Shown here: in pieces, positions 1 through 6,367 of the stretch
Layout: each line of letters opens with the position of its first letter
Position numbering within the stretch: the first letter of the stretch is position 1
Origin: an uncultured Selenomonadales bacterium
GTDB taxonomy: Bacteria > Bacillota > Negativicutes > Selenomonadales > Selenomonadaceae
Reading direction: 5' to 3'
NCBI GenBank assembly: GCA_947167555.1
Contig: CAMVIO010000077.1
Coordinates: 1 to 8,494 of the forward strand
Length of the DNA stretch: 8,494 nucleotides
Translations under genes and position numbers: made by a program
The notes under the pieces: model-generated
What the model was told of the DNA's origin: nothing
The model's database searches: none
Seen by the model: only the letters and a program-made list of their open reading frames with translations

Positions 1-212
1 TGGACGCCAAGGCCAGCGGCACGGTCTCGAACGGCGTCATCAGCGCCCCGATCCGGGGCACCGACCCCACCGGCGGCAGCGCACGGCTGGAGCTCGGCGC
101 CACCATGCGGCCAAACGAAAACAGCCCCTGGAGCCTCGACCTGAACGTAGCGGGCTTCGCGGGAAAGAAGCGCGGCGTGACAGGCGGCATCAGCGTTTCG
201 TTCATGTTCTGA
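1..212 (+). CDS. Autotransporter, C-terminal beta-barrel end (partial, 5' end outside window)
   Basis: An open frame with codons starting at base 3 runs to a TGA at 210-212 and has no start in the window, so this is the last 69 codons of a longer gene. The peptide alternates short polar and hydrophobic stretches (LELGATM, WSLDLNVAGF, GVTGGISVSFMF), as expected for amphipathic outer-membrane strands. It ends in Phe, the usual C-terminal aromatic recognised by the BAM machinery. This fits the last strands of a type V secretion (autotransporter) translocator. The two genes immediately downstream on the same strand are autotransporter heptosyltransferases, which strongly supports the call, since such enzymes usually sit beside their substrate adhesin. 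The passenger domain is not visible, so its adhesive role and heptose-accepting repeats are inferred. It could be another outer-membrane barrel protein, but that is less likely in this context. Confidence 0.75.
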   Translation, partial: DAKASGTVSNGVISAPIRGTDPTGGSARLELGATMRPNENSPWSLDLNVAGFAGKKRGVTGGISVSFMF

Positions 213-237
213 AAATTCCCCTGTCAGTTTCGTTAAG

Positions 238-282
238 CCCCTCGTTGAGAGAGGTGCCATGCCAAAGGCATGACTGAGGGAG
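238..282. repeat. Palindromic intergenic repeat element
   Basis: CATGCC (258-263), spacer AAA, and GGCATG (267-272) form a perfect 6-bp hairpin. It is flanked by an outer pair CCCTC (239-243) and GAGGG (276-280), and is preceded by GAGAGGTG and followed by ACTGAGGGAG. There is no T-tract after the hairpin, so it is not a normal terminator. The layout resembles dispersed intergenic palindromes common in Firmicutes genomes; that resemblance is from memory and untested. An in-frame ATG at 270 falls inside the element, which argues against it being the real start of the next gene. Confidence 0.45.
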
Positions 283-291
283 CATTTACAC

Positions 292-300
292 AGGAAGGTG
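292..300 (+). promoter_or_regulatory. Ribosome binding site that fixes the start at 306
   Basis: AGGAAGGTG ends 5 bases before the ATG at 306. The in-frame ATG at 270 has no comparably placed site and lies inside a palindromic repeat. The start at 306 also gives an N-terminus matching the downstream paralogue. Confidence 0.75.
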
Positions 301-305
301 AACTC

Positions 306-1541
306 ATGGAAACCAACGCGGATACTTCTGCACCGCAGAAAAAATATGTCAGCTTCTCCCCCGCGCCTGTTTCTCTCGAAACGCCACTGACTGGCGTGAA
401 GCTGGACTTCAATTACGGGGCGCGGGTGCTGATCCCCGAGGGAAACTACCATGTGCGGTTCACCGACCTCGGCACCAGCTCGATCCTTTACGACGCGGAC
501 GTCTCGAACGCGCTCGTGACGAGCACGAAGAAGTATTATATCCCGTTCCGCGTCGAGATATGGAAGGACGGGCAGCTTTCCCTGACCCACGATCTCGACC
601 TGAAGGGCAAGAACGTGCATATCCGTTATCCCGTGGGAACGCTGGGCGACATCCTGGCCTGGTTCCCTTACGCCGAGGAGTTCCGCAAGAAGCACGGCTG
701 CACGGTGTATTGCTCGATGAGCGAGAAGATCGCCGCGCTGTTCAAGCCCGCGTACCCGAAGATCCGTTTCATCAAGCCGGGGACAGAGCCCGAGAACTGC
801 TACGCGACTTATTACATGGGCATCTTTTTCCCCGCCGACGACCGTTTCCACCAGCCGACGGATTTCCGCGTGATCGGCTTGCAGCTCAATATCCCTTACA
901 TCCTCGGCCTCGACGTCGCTGAGCAGCGGCCCATGCTGACGCCGTCGAAGAAACGACCGATCGAGGAGCCTTATGTCTGCATCGCGGCGCAGGCCACGAG
1001 CCAGGCGAAATATTGGAACAATCCGCGGGGCTGGATCGAAACGATAGATTTCCTGAAGGCGCTCGGCTACCGTGTGCTCTGCATCGACAAGGAGAAGTGC
1101 CACGGCTATGGGCGGCACTGGAACACGATTCCCTATGGCGCGGAGGATTTCACCGGCGACAGGCCGCTGCAGGAACGCGTCGATTTCCTCGCCCACGCCG
1201 ATTTTTTCGTCGGGCTGTCCAGCGGGCTGTCATGGCTGGCGTGGGGCGCGGGGACGCCGGTGGTGATGATTTCCGGATTCACGCTGCCGCACAATGAGTT
1301 CCACACCCCCTACCGGGTCATCAATTTCCATGTCTGCAACGGCTGCTGGACGGACAGCAGCGAGGAGTTCAAACACGCGGATTTCAGCTGGTGTCCGCGC
1401 CACAAGAACACGGAGCGCGAGTTCGAGTGCACGAGGTTCATCAGCTCGGGGCAGGTCTGCCAGACCATCGCGCGGCTGATGCAGGACTACAGGCTCGACC
1501 CGGAAAAAGGCCACAGGAGGCAACGAAATGGAAGAAAATAA
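306..1541 (+). CDS. Autotransporter O-heptosyltransferase (TibC/Aah family), copy 1
   Basis: 411 residues from the ATG at 306. Enzymes of this family transfer heptose from ADP-D-glycero-beta-D-manno-heptose to serines of autotransporter passenger repeats in the cytoplasm before export. Residues 14-105 form the beta-rich N-terminal domain typical of the family. A glycosyltransferase-9-like region follows with YPVGTLGD (108-115), then AWFPYAEEFRKKHG. The donor-side domain contains PYVCIAAQAT (222-231), KYWNNPRGW (235-243), IPYGAEDFTG (275-284) and FFVGLSSGLSWLAWG (300-314). C344, C347, C363 and C375 form CX2C-X15-CX11-C, matching the 'iron finger' metal site described for TibC. The D of GTLGD is the likely catalytic-site acid by family analogy. 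The gene follows an autotransporter end and overlaps copy 2 by 14 bases, so the genes are probably cotranscribed. The exact acceptor is unknown. Confidence 0.88.
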   Translation: METNADTSAPQKKYVSFSPAPVSLETPLTGVKLDFNYGARVLIPEGNYHVRFTDLGTSSILYDADVSNALVTSTKKYYIPFRVEIWKDGQLSLTHDLDLKGKNVHIRYPVGTLGDILAWFPYAEEFRKKHGCTVYCSMSEKIAALFKPAYPKIRFIKPGTEPENCYATYYMGIFFPADDRFHQPTDFRVIGLQLNIPYILGLDVAEQRPMLTPSKKRPIEEPYVCIAAQATSQAKYWNNPRGWIETIDFLKALGYRVLCIDKEKCHGYGRHWNTIPYGAEDFTGDRPLQERVDFLAHADFFVGLSSGLSWLAWGAGTPVVMISGFTLPHNEFHTPYRVINFHVCNGCWTDSSEEFKHADFSWCPRHKNTEREFECTRFISSGQVCQTIARLMQDYRLDPEKGHRRQRNGRK

Positions 1542-2796
1542 TGCGCCGAAAAAAGAGCCGTATATGACCTTCGATCCGCCGCAGACGCCGACGCAGGAGA
1601 CGCCCGTCGAGGGGCTTCGCTTCGATTTCAACGCGGGGCTTCGGGTCTCTGTGCCGGAGGGCAAGTTCCGCGTGCGGTTCATCGACCGGGACGCGGCGCT
1701 TACTGTTTACGACTCGCCCGCTTCCGGCGTGATGGCGACCAGCACGAAGCGTTACTTCGTCAACTTCCGCCTCGAGGTCTACGAGATGCCCGACGAGGAG
1801 GAACAGAAGAAACGCAAAGATAAAGACGAGCCCCTCCTGGAAGAGAAGCTCGTCTTTTCCCATGACTACAACGCAAACGGTAAAAAGGTATTGATGAAGT
1901 TCGCCGGCGCGGCGATGGGCGACCTGCTCGCGTGGTTCCCCTACGCCGAGGCGTTCCGAAAAAAGCACGGCTGCGAGCTGTACGCCTGGATGGACAAGCG
2001 GTATATCGAGATCCTGCGCGCCGGCTATCCCGACATTCATTTTCTCGCGCCCGACGACAAACGGCCCGACGACCTTTACGCGACCTACTACGTCGGCCTG
2101 TTCGCGCCGTGGGACGACCGCAATCTCCAGCCGACGGACTGGCGCGTAGTCGGGCTGCAGGCGCACGCAGCCTATCTCCTGGGCGTCGAGCCCGTGGAGA
2201 CGCGCCCGAAGCTGCTGCCCTCGGCGGAGGCAAAAAAAATACGCCCGAAGGAGCCATACGTCTGCATCGCGACGCAGGCCACGGCGCAATGCAAATACTG
2301 GAACAACGCGCAGGGCTGGATGGACACGGTCGCCTATCTGAAGGAGCTCGGATACCGGGTGCTTTGCGTGGACCGGGACCGCGTGACGGTGAACGGGATT
2401 CACGGCAACGCGATTCCCTACGGCGCGGAGGATTTCACCGGCAACTTGTCGCTGCAGGAGCGCGTCGACCTGATTTCCGGCGCGGAATTTTTCGTCGGGC
2501 TAGCCAGCGGGCTGTCGTGGATGGCGTGGGGCGCGGACGTGCCCGTGGTAATGATCGTGGGCTTCACGGCGCCGGGCACGGAGTTCTTCACGCCGTACCG
2601 CGTGCAGCAGTTCCACACCTGCCACAGCTGTGCCAACGATCAGCGCAACGAACACGTTTACGAGGACTTCGGCGCCTGCCCGCACCACCGGAACACCGAC
2701 CGCGAATTCGAATGCACAAGGTGCATCTCGCCAGAGGCCGTGAAAAAGGCCATCGAGAGGTTGCGGGAAGAGCTATTCCCCGCTCCAGTACATTAA
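1528..2796 (+). CDS. Autotransporter O-heptosyltransferase (TibC/Aah family), copy 2
   Basis: 422 residues. The start is supported by AGGAGG at 1515-1520, 7 bases before the ATG, and lies inside the end of copy 1, suggesting coupled translation. The protein is a clear paralogue: in the block beginning IPYGAEDFTG (296 onward) I count 39 of 52 identical positions, and PYVCIATQAT, KYWNNAQGW and ASGLSW are kept. The metal-site cysteines are at 365, 368, 384 and 396 with the same spacing as copy 1, plus an extra Cys at 399. Two differences stand out. The PVGTLGD segment reads AGAAMGD here (126-132), keeping the GD but changing the loop. There is also a highly charged insertion of about 18 residues (roughly 88-106, EEEQKKRKDKDE) in the N-terminal domain. 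It may modify other sites or acceptors, or form a mixed assembly with copy 1; this is inference. Its 3' end overlaps the opposing kinase gene by 24 bases. Confidence 0.87.
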   Translation: MEENNAPKKEPYMTFDPPQTPTQETPVEGLRFDFNAGLRVSVPEGKFRVRFIDRDAALTVYDSPASGVMATSTKRYFVNFRLEVYEMPDEEEQKKRKDKDEPLLEEKLVFSHDYNANGKKVLMKFAGAAMGDLLAWFPYAEAFRKKHGCELYAWMDKRYIEILRAGYPDIHFLAPDDKRPDDLYATYYVGLFAPWDDRNLQPTDWRVVGLQAHAAYLLGVEPVETRPKLLPSAEAKKIRPKEPYVCIATQATAQCKYWNNAQGWMDTVAYLKELGYRVLCVDRDRVTVNGIHGNAIPYGAEDFTGNLSLQERVDLISGAEFFVGLASGLSWMAWGADVPVVMIVGFTAPGTEFFTPYRVQQFHTCHSCANDQRNEHVYEDFGACPHHRNTDREFECTRCISPEAVKKAIERLREELFPAPVH

Positions 2797-4104
2797 AAGC
2801 CGAACCCAGCCGTCCTTTTGCTCGAAGAACACTTCCGCGTCGTATTTTTTGCTGAAGTTCCGCAGGGAGATCATGCCTATGCCGTGGCCGTGTTCCGTCG
2901 CCATCGGCAGGCCGTCGCTCCCGAACCGGATCGGCGTATCGCAACGGTTTTTTACGACAAGCGCGTACTGCAGCGAGTCGTAGACCAGCGAGACGTCGAT
3001 TTCTTTTTGCCCTTCGGGCTGCTTGCGGCTGGCAATGACCGCGTTCTCTATGACGTTGGACAGCAAAATCGAAAGGTCGTTGTCCCCCGCCGTCGGACGC
3101 TCCGGTTTGTCGATGTTCACGTTGCAGGAAATCGGGATCTTGTCCTGTTCCGCAAGCTGCATGTAAACCGTCAGCGCCGCGTTCACGATCGGGCTTCGGC
3201 AATACGCGGCAATCGGCTTCTTCAGCAGATCGCGATCCTGTACCTCGATCAGGTCGAGCGCCCTGTCGATTTCCCCCGATTGGATCAACGTCACCAAAAG
3301 CCGATTGAAATGACGGAGGTCGTGGCGCGCGCGCCGCACGTCTTCCTCACGGGACTGGAGCAGGCGCATGTACGCCTCCATAGCGTTGATCTGCTGCGCC
3401 AGCAGCTCGTTCGTATGCTCCTTTTCCCGTATCTTCGCCGAGCGCCTTCCGGCATACAGCGAATACTGGTAAAGTATGAAGCCCCAAAGCAAAAGGAAGA
3501 ACCGCGCAATCCTGTCCGTCCAGGTATACATCAGAGGCCGCTCGATCAGCGTAATCAGCGGCGCTGCGCAAAGTCCCAGCGGCAGCAGCGCGAAGCTCCA
3601 CCCCGCCAGCTTGTTGCCGGTAAACATGTGCGACGGCAGCAGTTTCCGGAAAACCCGCTGTTCCACCGGCAGCAGCACAAGGAAAAAGAAGATATAGAAC
3701 GCGGTCTGCACCGGCAGGCGGTTGACGCCCGTACCGTAAAACGGCGGCATGATCGTCAGGATCAATGTGCCGCTCATCGTTTGCAGCAGCATGAACCAGA
3801 GGGCCTGCATCCCCGCCACGAAAAGATGGCGCATGCCCTCGTTCCGGATGACGATGAGAGAAAACGTAAAAAACGGGATCCAGCCGAAATAGTGGACATT
3901 CTTGTATGTGAAGACGTCGACGCCTGCGTAACAGAAATACGCGACGTCAATCGTGAAAGAAACCGGCATCCAGAGCAATATATATTTCCAGAGTCGGGTC
4001 CGCTCCTCCATCGTGAGCTTGTCCTCAAAAGGAAGATAGCGGAGATAGGCGCCGATGGTCTGAATCAGCGTAAGACCGGTCGCCATTCCCACAGCGAGAA
4101 CCAT
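2773..4104 (-). CDS. GHKL-type sensor histidine kinase (AgrC/LytTR-partner class)
   Basis: 443 residues from the ATG at 4104. An inner-membrane sensor that should phosphorylate the LytTR regulator encoded divergently next to it. About seven hydrophobic segments are visible: near 1-20, 41-60, 70-87, 94-120, 131-148, 167-187 and 200-218. A helical linker (222-258) follows. The H-box is ARHDLRHFNRLL with the phospho-accepting His at 261, the N-box is LLSNVIENAVIA (Asn354), and the G-box is EHGHGIGMISLRNFSKKY (405-421). This is the HPK10-like arrangement of quorum and peptide sensors, but no AgrD-like peptide gene is visible nearby, so the signal is unknown. The ATG at 4110 is also in frame, but GAAGGG would abut it directly; the ATG at 4104 has a 6-base spacing and is preferred. 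The 3' end overlaps the convergent heptosyltransferase gene. Confidence 0.9.
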   Translation of the reverse strand: MVLAVGMATGLTLIQTIGAYLRYLPFEDKLTMEERTRLWKYILLWMPVSFTIDVAYFCYAGVDVFTYKNVHYFGWIPFFTFSLIVIRNEGMRHLFVAGMQALWFMLLQTMSGTLILTIMPPFYGTGVNRLPVQTAFYIFFFLVLLPVEQRVFRKLLPSHMFTGNKLAGWSFALLPLGLCAAPLITLIERPLMYTWTDRIARFFLLLWGFILYQYSLYAGRRSAKIREKEHTNELLAQQINAMEAYMRLLQSREEDVRRARHDLRHFNRLLVTLIQSGEIDRALDLIEVQDRDLLKKPIAAYCRSPIVNAALTVYMQLAEQDKIPISCNVNIDKPERPTAGDNDLSILLSNVIENAVIASRKQPEGQKEIDVSLVYDSLQYALVVKNRCDTPIRFGSDGLPMATEHGHGIGMISLRNFSKKYDAEVFFEQKDGWVRLLMYWSGE

Positions 4105-4110
4105 AAGCAT

Positions 4111-4116
4111 CCCTTC
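4111..4116 (-). promoter_or_regulatory. Ribosome binding site for the GHKL kinase
   Basis: On the minus strand GAAGGG sits 6 bases before the ATG at 4104 and directly touches the ATG at 4110. Spacing therefore favours the start at 4104. Confidence 0.6.
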
Positions 4117-4125
4117 AGACTTTTC

Positions 4126-4154
4126 TTTATAAAAATCCTATGATATATTATACT
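4126..4154 (+). promoter_or_regulatory. Plus-strand promoter for the LytTR regulator
   Basis: TTTATA (4126-4131) and TATACT (4149-4154) are separated by 17 bases, with 4 of 6 and 5 of 6 matches to the sigma-70 consensus. The predicted start near 4161 leaves a leader of about 27 bases to the TTG at 4188. The -10 overlaps the opposing TATAAT, so the two promoters would compete or be co-regulated. Confidence 0.45.
4147..4152 (-). promoter_or_regulatory. Minus-strand -10 hexamer for the kinase gene
   Basis: The minus strand reads a perfect TATAAT here, in an AT-rich gap between divergent genes. Transcription would start near 4140, leaving a leader of about 35 bases. At 17-bp spacing the -35 is poor (TTCATT), so activator help is possible. 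Confidence 0.45.
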
Positions 4155-4172
4155 ACAAAGTACAATAAAAAT

Positions 4173-4183
4173 GAAAGGGTGAG
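4173..4183 (+). promoter_or_regulatory. Ribosome binding site pointing to a TTG start at 4188
   Basis: GAAAGGGTGAG ends 4 bases before the TTG at 4188. The upstream in-frame ATG at 4140 has no purine-rich site before it and overlaps the promoter. The in-frame GTG at 4179 lies inside this site. Confidence 0.65.
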
Positions 4184-4187
4184 AGCC

Positions 4188-4898
4188 TTGCGAGTCGCAA
4201 TCGTGGACGACGACCCAAAGGATCTTGGACATCTGCGGGACGTCCTCGAAACATACGCCGAGACGCGCAATATGGACATGGAGGTCAGCGCTTTTTCGTC
4301 CGGAAGCGATTTGATGAAAGTTTTCCAGCCCGGCAAGTACGAACTGATTTTTTTCGACAACTATATCGGCAACGGGCTGGGGATAGACTTCGCGCGCGCG
4401 GTGCGGACACAGGACGCGGAAGTGGAATTCGTCTTTGTCAGCATGAGCCCGGAGTTCGCGGTCGCCGGCTTCGAGGTACGCGCGATGCACTACCTGATCA
4501 AACCGGCCACACTCGAAGCTATCGAGAAGGTTTTTGAGCGGTTCCTTAAGCATTCCCTGAAGTCGGACGCCCCTATGATCGAGTTGACATTCGATTACCA
4601 TTCGGTCATGGTGCCCGTCCGTTCCATCCGATACCTCGAGATTATCGGCAGAGGCTGCTGTGTCCACGGCGAGAAGGACTTCCAGACCAACGCGACACTC
4701 AAGAAAATAATGGAAGAGCTGCCGCCGGATGAATTTGTCCGCACCCACAGCAGCTATGCCGTGCGACTGTCCTGCATACGGACAATGACAAAAACCGACT
4801 TCGTCCTGGACAACGGCGAAGTGATTCCCATCGGCCGCGCCTTCAACGAATGCAAGAGCACCTACATCGAATACCTGACAAAAAAACAGTCCCAATAG
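4188..4898 (+). CDS. LytTR-family response regulator
   Basis: 236 residues from a TTG start chosen because it gives MRVAIVDDDPKD, the normal beginning of a receiver domain, with a ribosome site just upstream. The frame is open to an ATG at 4140, but that adds an unrelated Asn/Lys/Tyr-rich tail encoded by the promoter region. Receiver domain: acidic pocket D7-D9, phospho-accepting D57 in LIFFDNYIGNGLG, switch Ser85, and K105 in the LIKPA motif. The LytTR DNA-binding domain spans about 125-232, with IRYLEIIGRGCCVHG, FVRTHSSYAVRLSCI and the terminal GEVIPIGRAFNECKSTYIEYL. The post-Asp segment (DNYIGNGLG) differs from the usual D(I/L)xMPxxxG. The regulator should be activated by the divergent GHKL kinase; target genes are not shown. 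It ends 12 bases before a strong terminator. Confidence 0.93.
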   Translation: MRVAIVDDDPKDLGHLRDVLETYAETRNMDMEVSAFSSGSDLMKVFQPGKYELIFFDNYIGNGLGIDFARAVRTQDAEVEFVFVSMSPEFAVAGFEVRAMHYLIKPATLEAIEKVFERFLKHSLKSDAPMIELTFDYHSVMVPVRSIRYLEIIGRGCCVHGEKDFQTNATLKKIMEELPPDEFVRTHSSYAVRLSCIRTMTKTDFVLDNGEVIPIGRAFNECKSTYIEYLTKKQSQ

Positions 4899-4910
4899 CT
4901 TACAAAAAAA

Positions 4911-4953
4911 CGAGCAGCCCACGAAGATCGCCTTTGTGGGCTGCTTGCTTTTT
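4911..4953. terminator. Bidirectional rho-independent terminator
   Basis: AGCAGCCCAC (4913-4922) pairs perfectly with GTGGGCTGCT (4936-4945). The stem extends inward to GAAG/CTTT (one G-U) and outward with a G-U and a C-G pair. TTTTT follows at 4949-4953, and a run of seven A (4904-4910) precedes it, which is a T-tract on the other strand. It closes the response regulator (+) and the GH84 gene (-), whose stop is at 4952-4954. Confidence 0.88.
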
Positions 4954-6367
4954 ATGGCTTCTCCCCCGCGTACCGCAGCGCTTCGTCGAGGAACGCCCGG
5001 CAAACTGTTTCGGAGATTTTCGCCTTGTCTTCATTATCCGTGATTTTCCTGTTTTTCTTTTCAAGCTTTGCCGTCAGCTTTTTCACGCGCTTTTCGTCGC
5101 CCGCCCTGATTGCTTCGAGCAGGTCGAGGGCAAGGGCGTCGGCTTCGGCGAGGCGTTCCAGCTGCTTCAGCTGGAACTTGCATTCACGCTTCTGTTTTCC
5201 CGGCAATTTGCTCTGCAAGGTTTTGGCCGCGTCCTTCAGCACGCCGAGCTTTTGCCGCAGATCGGCAAGACGGGCGTCGGCCCCCTCGCCTTTCGGCCAC
5301 GCGCGCCAAAACTCGTCCATGTCCGCGCGGAGCTTCTCCCCGTCCGGGCGTCCGATGTTCGCCCAGTTGTTTTCGAGGTGCTGGGACTGGTCGGCGAACA
5401 GCGTCATTTGCGGCGCAAGGTCCCTGTATTGCTCACGAATCGCGTTTTCCCACGCGGCCTGCGGCTCGTAGCTTTCCGGCGCGAGGGCGTAGGCCGCGCC
5501 CGTGGCGAGACTGATTTTCGAGAGTTCCGCCGCGCTCATCGGGTTGAAGAAAATCGCGGGAATCCCCGCCTCCGGCAATTTTTCCACCGGGCCGAGGGCC
5601 AGCTTTGCCTCCATGTAGTCGTTGACAGGATAGTTCCACCAAAGGCCGAGCCGCCGCCCGTAAAGCCGCTCCGTGTCGTCCAGCGTTTTCCCGGACAAGC
5701 CTTGCATGACGACGCCGTCCCCTGTGAAAAGCGGCAGCGCGTCTTTCGGAAGGCCGAGGGAAAAGTCTTTCGTGTAGGGCTTCGCTTTTCCGTCCGTACC
5801 GCGCATATCGGGCAAAAAATATTCCGTCGGCACGGTGAGAAGCGGCGAAACATCGCCGCGGGGCTTCACAAAATGCGCGTCGAGCCAGCGCAGAAGTTCC
5901 GCCTGCCCCTGCCCGTCCTTTTCCGTGATGTCGTCGAAGAACACCGCGAAGTCCCGCACGCCGAGGGCGTAGACGGATTCGAGCTTCTCCAGAAGCTTTT
6001 TCCTGTCCCTCGCGCCACGAAGCGGCGTATAGGAATTGTCCAGCCCCGGCGACAGGGCGAAGATGAATTTCACATGATGCCGCTGCGCTTCGCCGATGAG
6101 CGCCGCCAGCTTTTTGATCTGGGCTTCCGGATACGGCTCGCGCCATTTCTCCCGGTGGTAGGGGTCATCCTTCGGCGCGTAGATGTAAGCGTTCAGCCCA
6201 TGCGCCTCGCAAAAGGCCATCATGTCGATCCTCTGCTCCTGCGTCCAAGGCTTTCCGTAAAACCCCTCGACGATGCCGCGAAGAGGAATCGGCGCGGCCT
6301 GCGCGAAAACGGCGGAAAAAGCGCAAAAGGCGAACAGGATGATTACCGCTGTGCTTTTCAATTTCAT
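4952..6367 (-). CDS. Exported GH84 beta-N-acetylglucosaminidase
   Basis: 471 residues from the ATG at 6367. The longer open frame to 6469 is rejected because it lacks the signal peptide start and runs through the upstream gene. The N-terminus (MKLKSTAVIILFAFCAFSAVFAQA) is a signal peptide, likely cut after AQA (22-24). The GH84 barrel begins at once with RGIVEGFYGKPW (30-41), then NAYIYAPKDDPYHREKWRE (59-77), FALSPG (103-108) and VFFDDI (142-147). D145 and D146 are the paired acids used by GH84 in substrate-assisted cleavage of terminal beta-GlcNAc. WWNYPVND (243-250) is another family block. Residues about 300-471 form a charged helical C-terminal region. The N-terminal accessory domain of several GH84 enzymes is missing. 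The start overlaps the glucosaminidase gene stop as ATGA, so expression is coupled. The target could be peptidoglycan fragments or host glycans; the pairing favours cell-wall glycans, without proof. Confidence 0.88.
   Translation of the reverse strand: MKLKSTAVIILFAFCAFSAVFAQAAPIPLRGIVEGFYGKPWTQEQRIDMMAFCEAHGLNAYIYAPKDDPYHREKWREPYPEAQIKKLAALIGEAQRHHVKFIFALSPGLDNSYTPLRGARDRKKLLEKLESVYALGVRDFAVFFDDITEKDGQGQAELLRWLDAHFVKPRGDVSPLLTVPTEYFLPDMRGTDGKAKPYTKDFSLGLPKDALPLFTGDGVVMQGLSGKTLDDTERLYGRRLGLWWNYPVNDYMEAKLALGPVEKLPEAGIPAIFFNPMSAAELSKISLATGAAYALAPESYEPQAAWENAIREQYRDLAPQMTLFADQSQHLENNWANIGRPDGEKLRADMDEFWRAWPKGEGADARLADLRQKLGVLKDAAKTLQSKLPGKQKRECKFQLKQLERLAEADALALDLLEAIRAGDEKRVKKLTAKLEKKNRKITDNEDKAKISETVCRAFLDEALRYAGEKP

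Noticed and set aside
258..272. Hairpin as a terminator of the autotransporter gene
   Set aside because: The stem is only 6 bp with no T-tract after it, so a palindromic repeat is a better description.
1441..2403. Open frame of 320 codons on the minus strand opposite the two heptosyltransferases
   Set aside because: It is Arg/Val/His-rich with no domain and spans the junction of two well-supported + strand genes.
2818..4143. Long + strand open frame of 441 codons opposite the kinase
   Set aside because: Arg/Gln/His-rich shadow of a GC-rich gene with clear kinase motifs on the other strand; no recognisable domain.
4065..5003. Open frame of 312 codons on the minus strand opposite the response regulator
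   Set aside because: It crosses the bidirectional terminator and both promoters and has no domain, while the + strand has clear receiver and LytTR domains.
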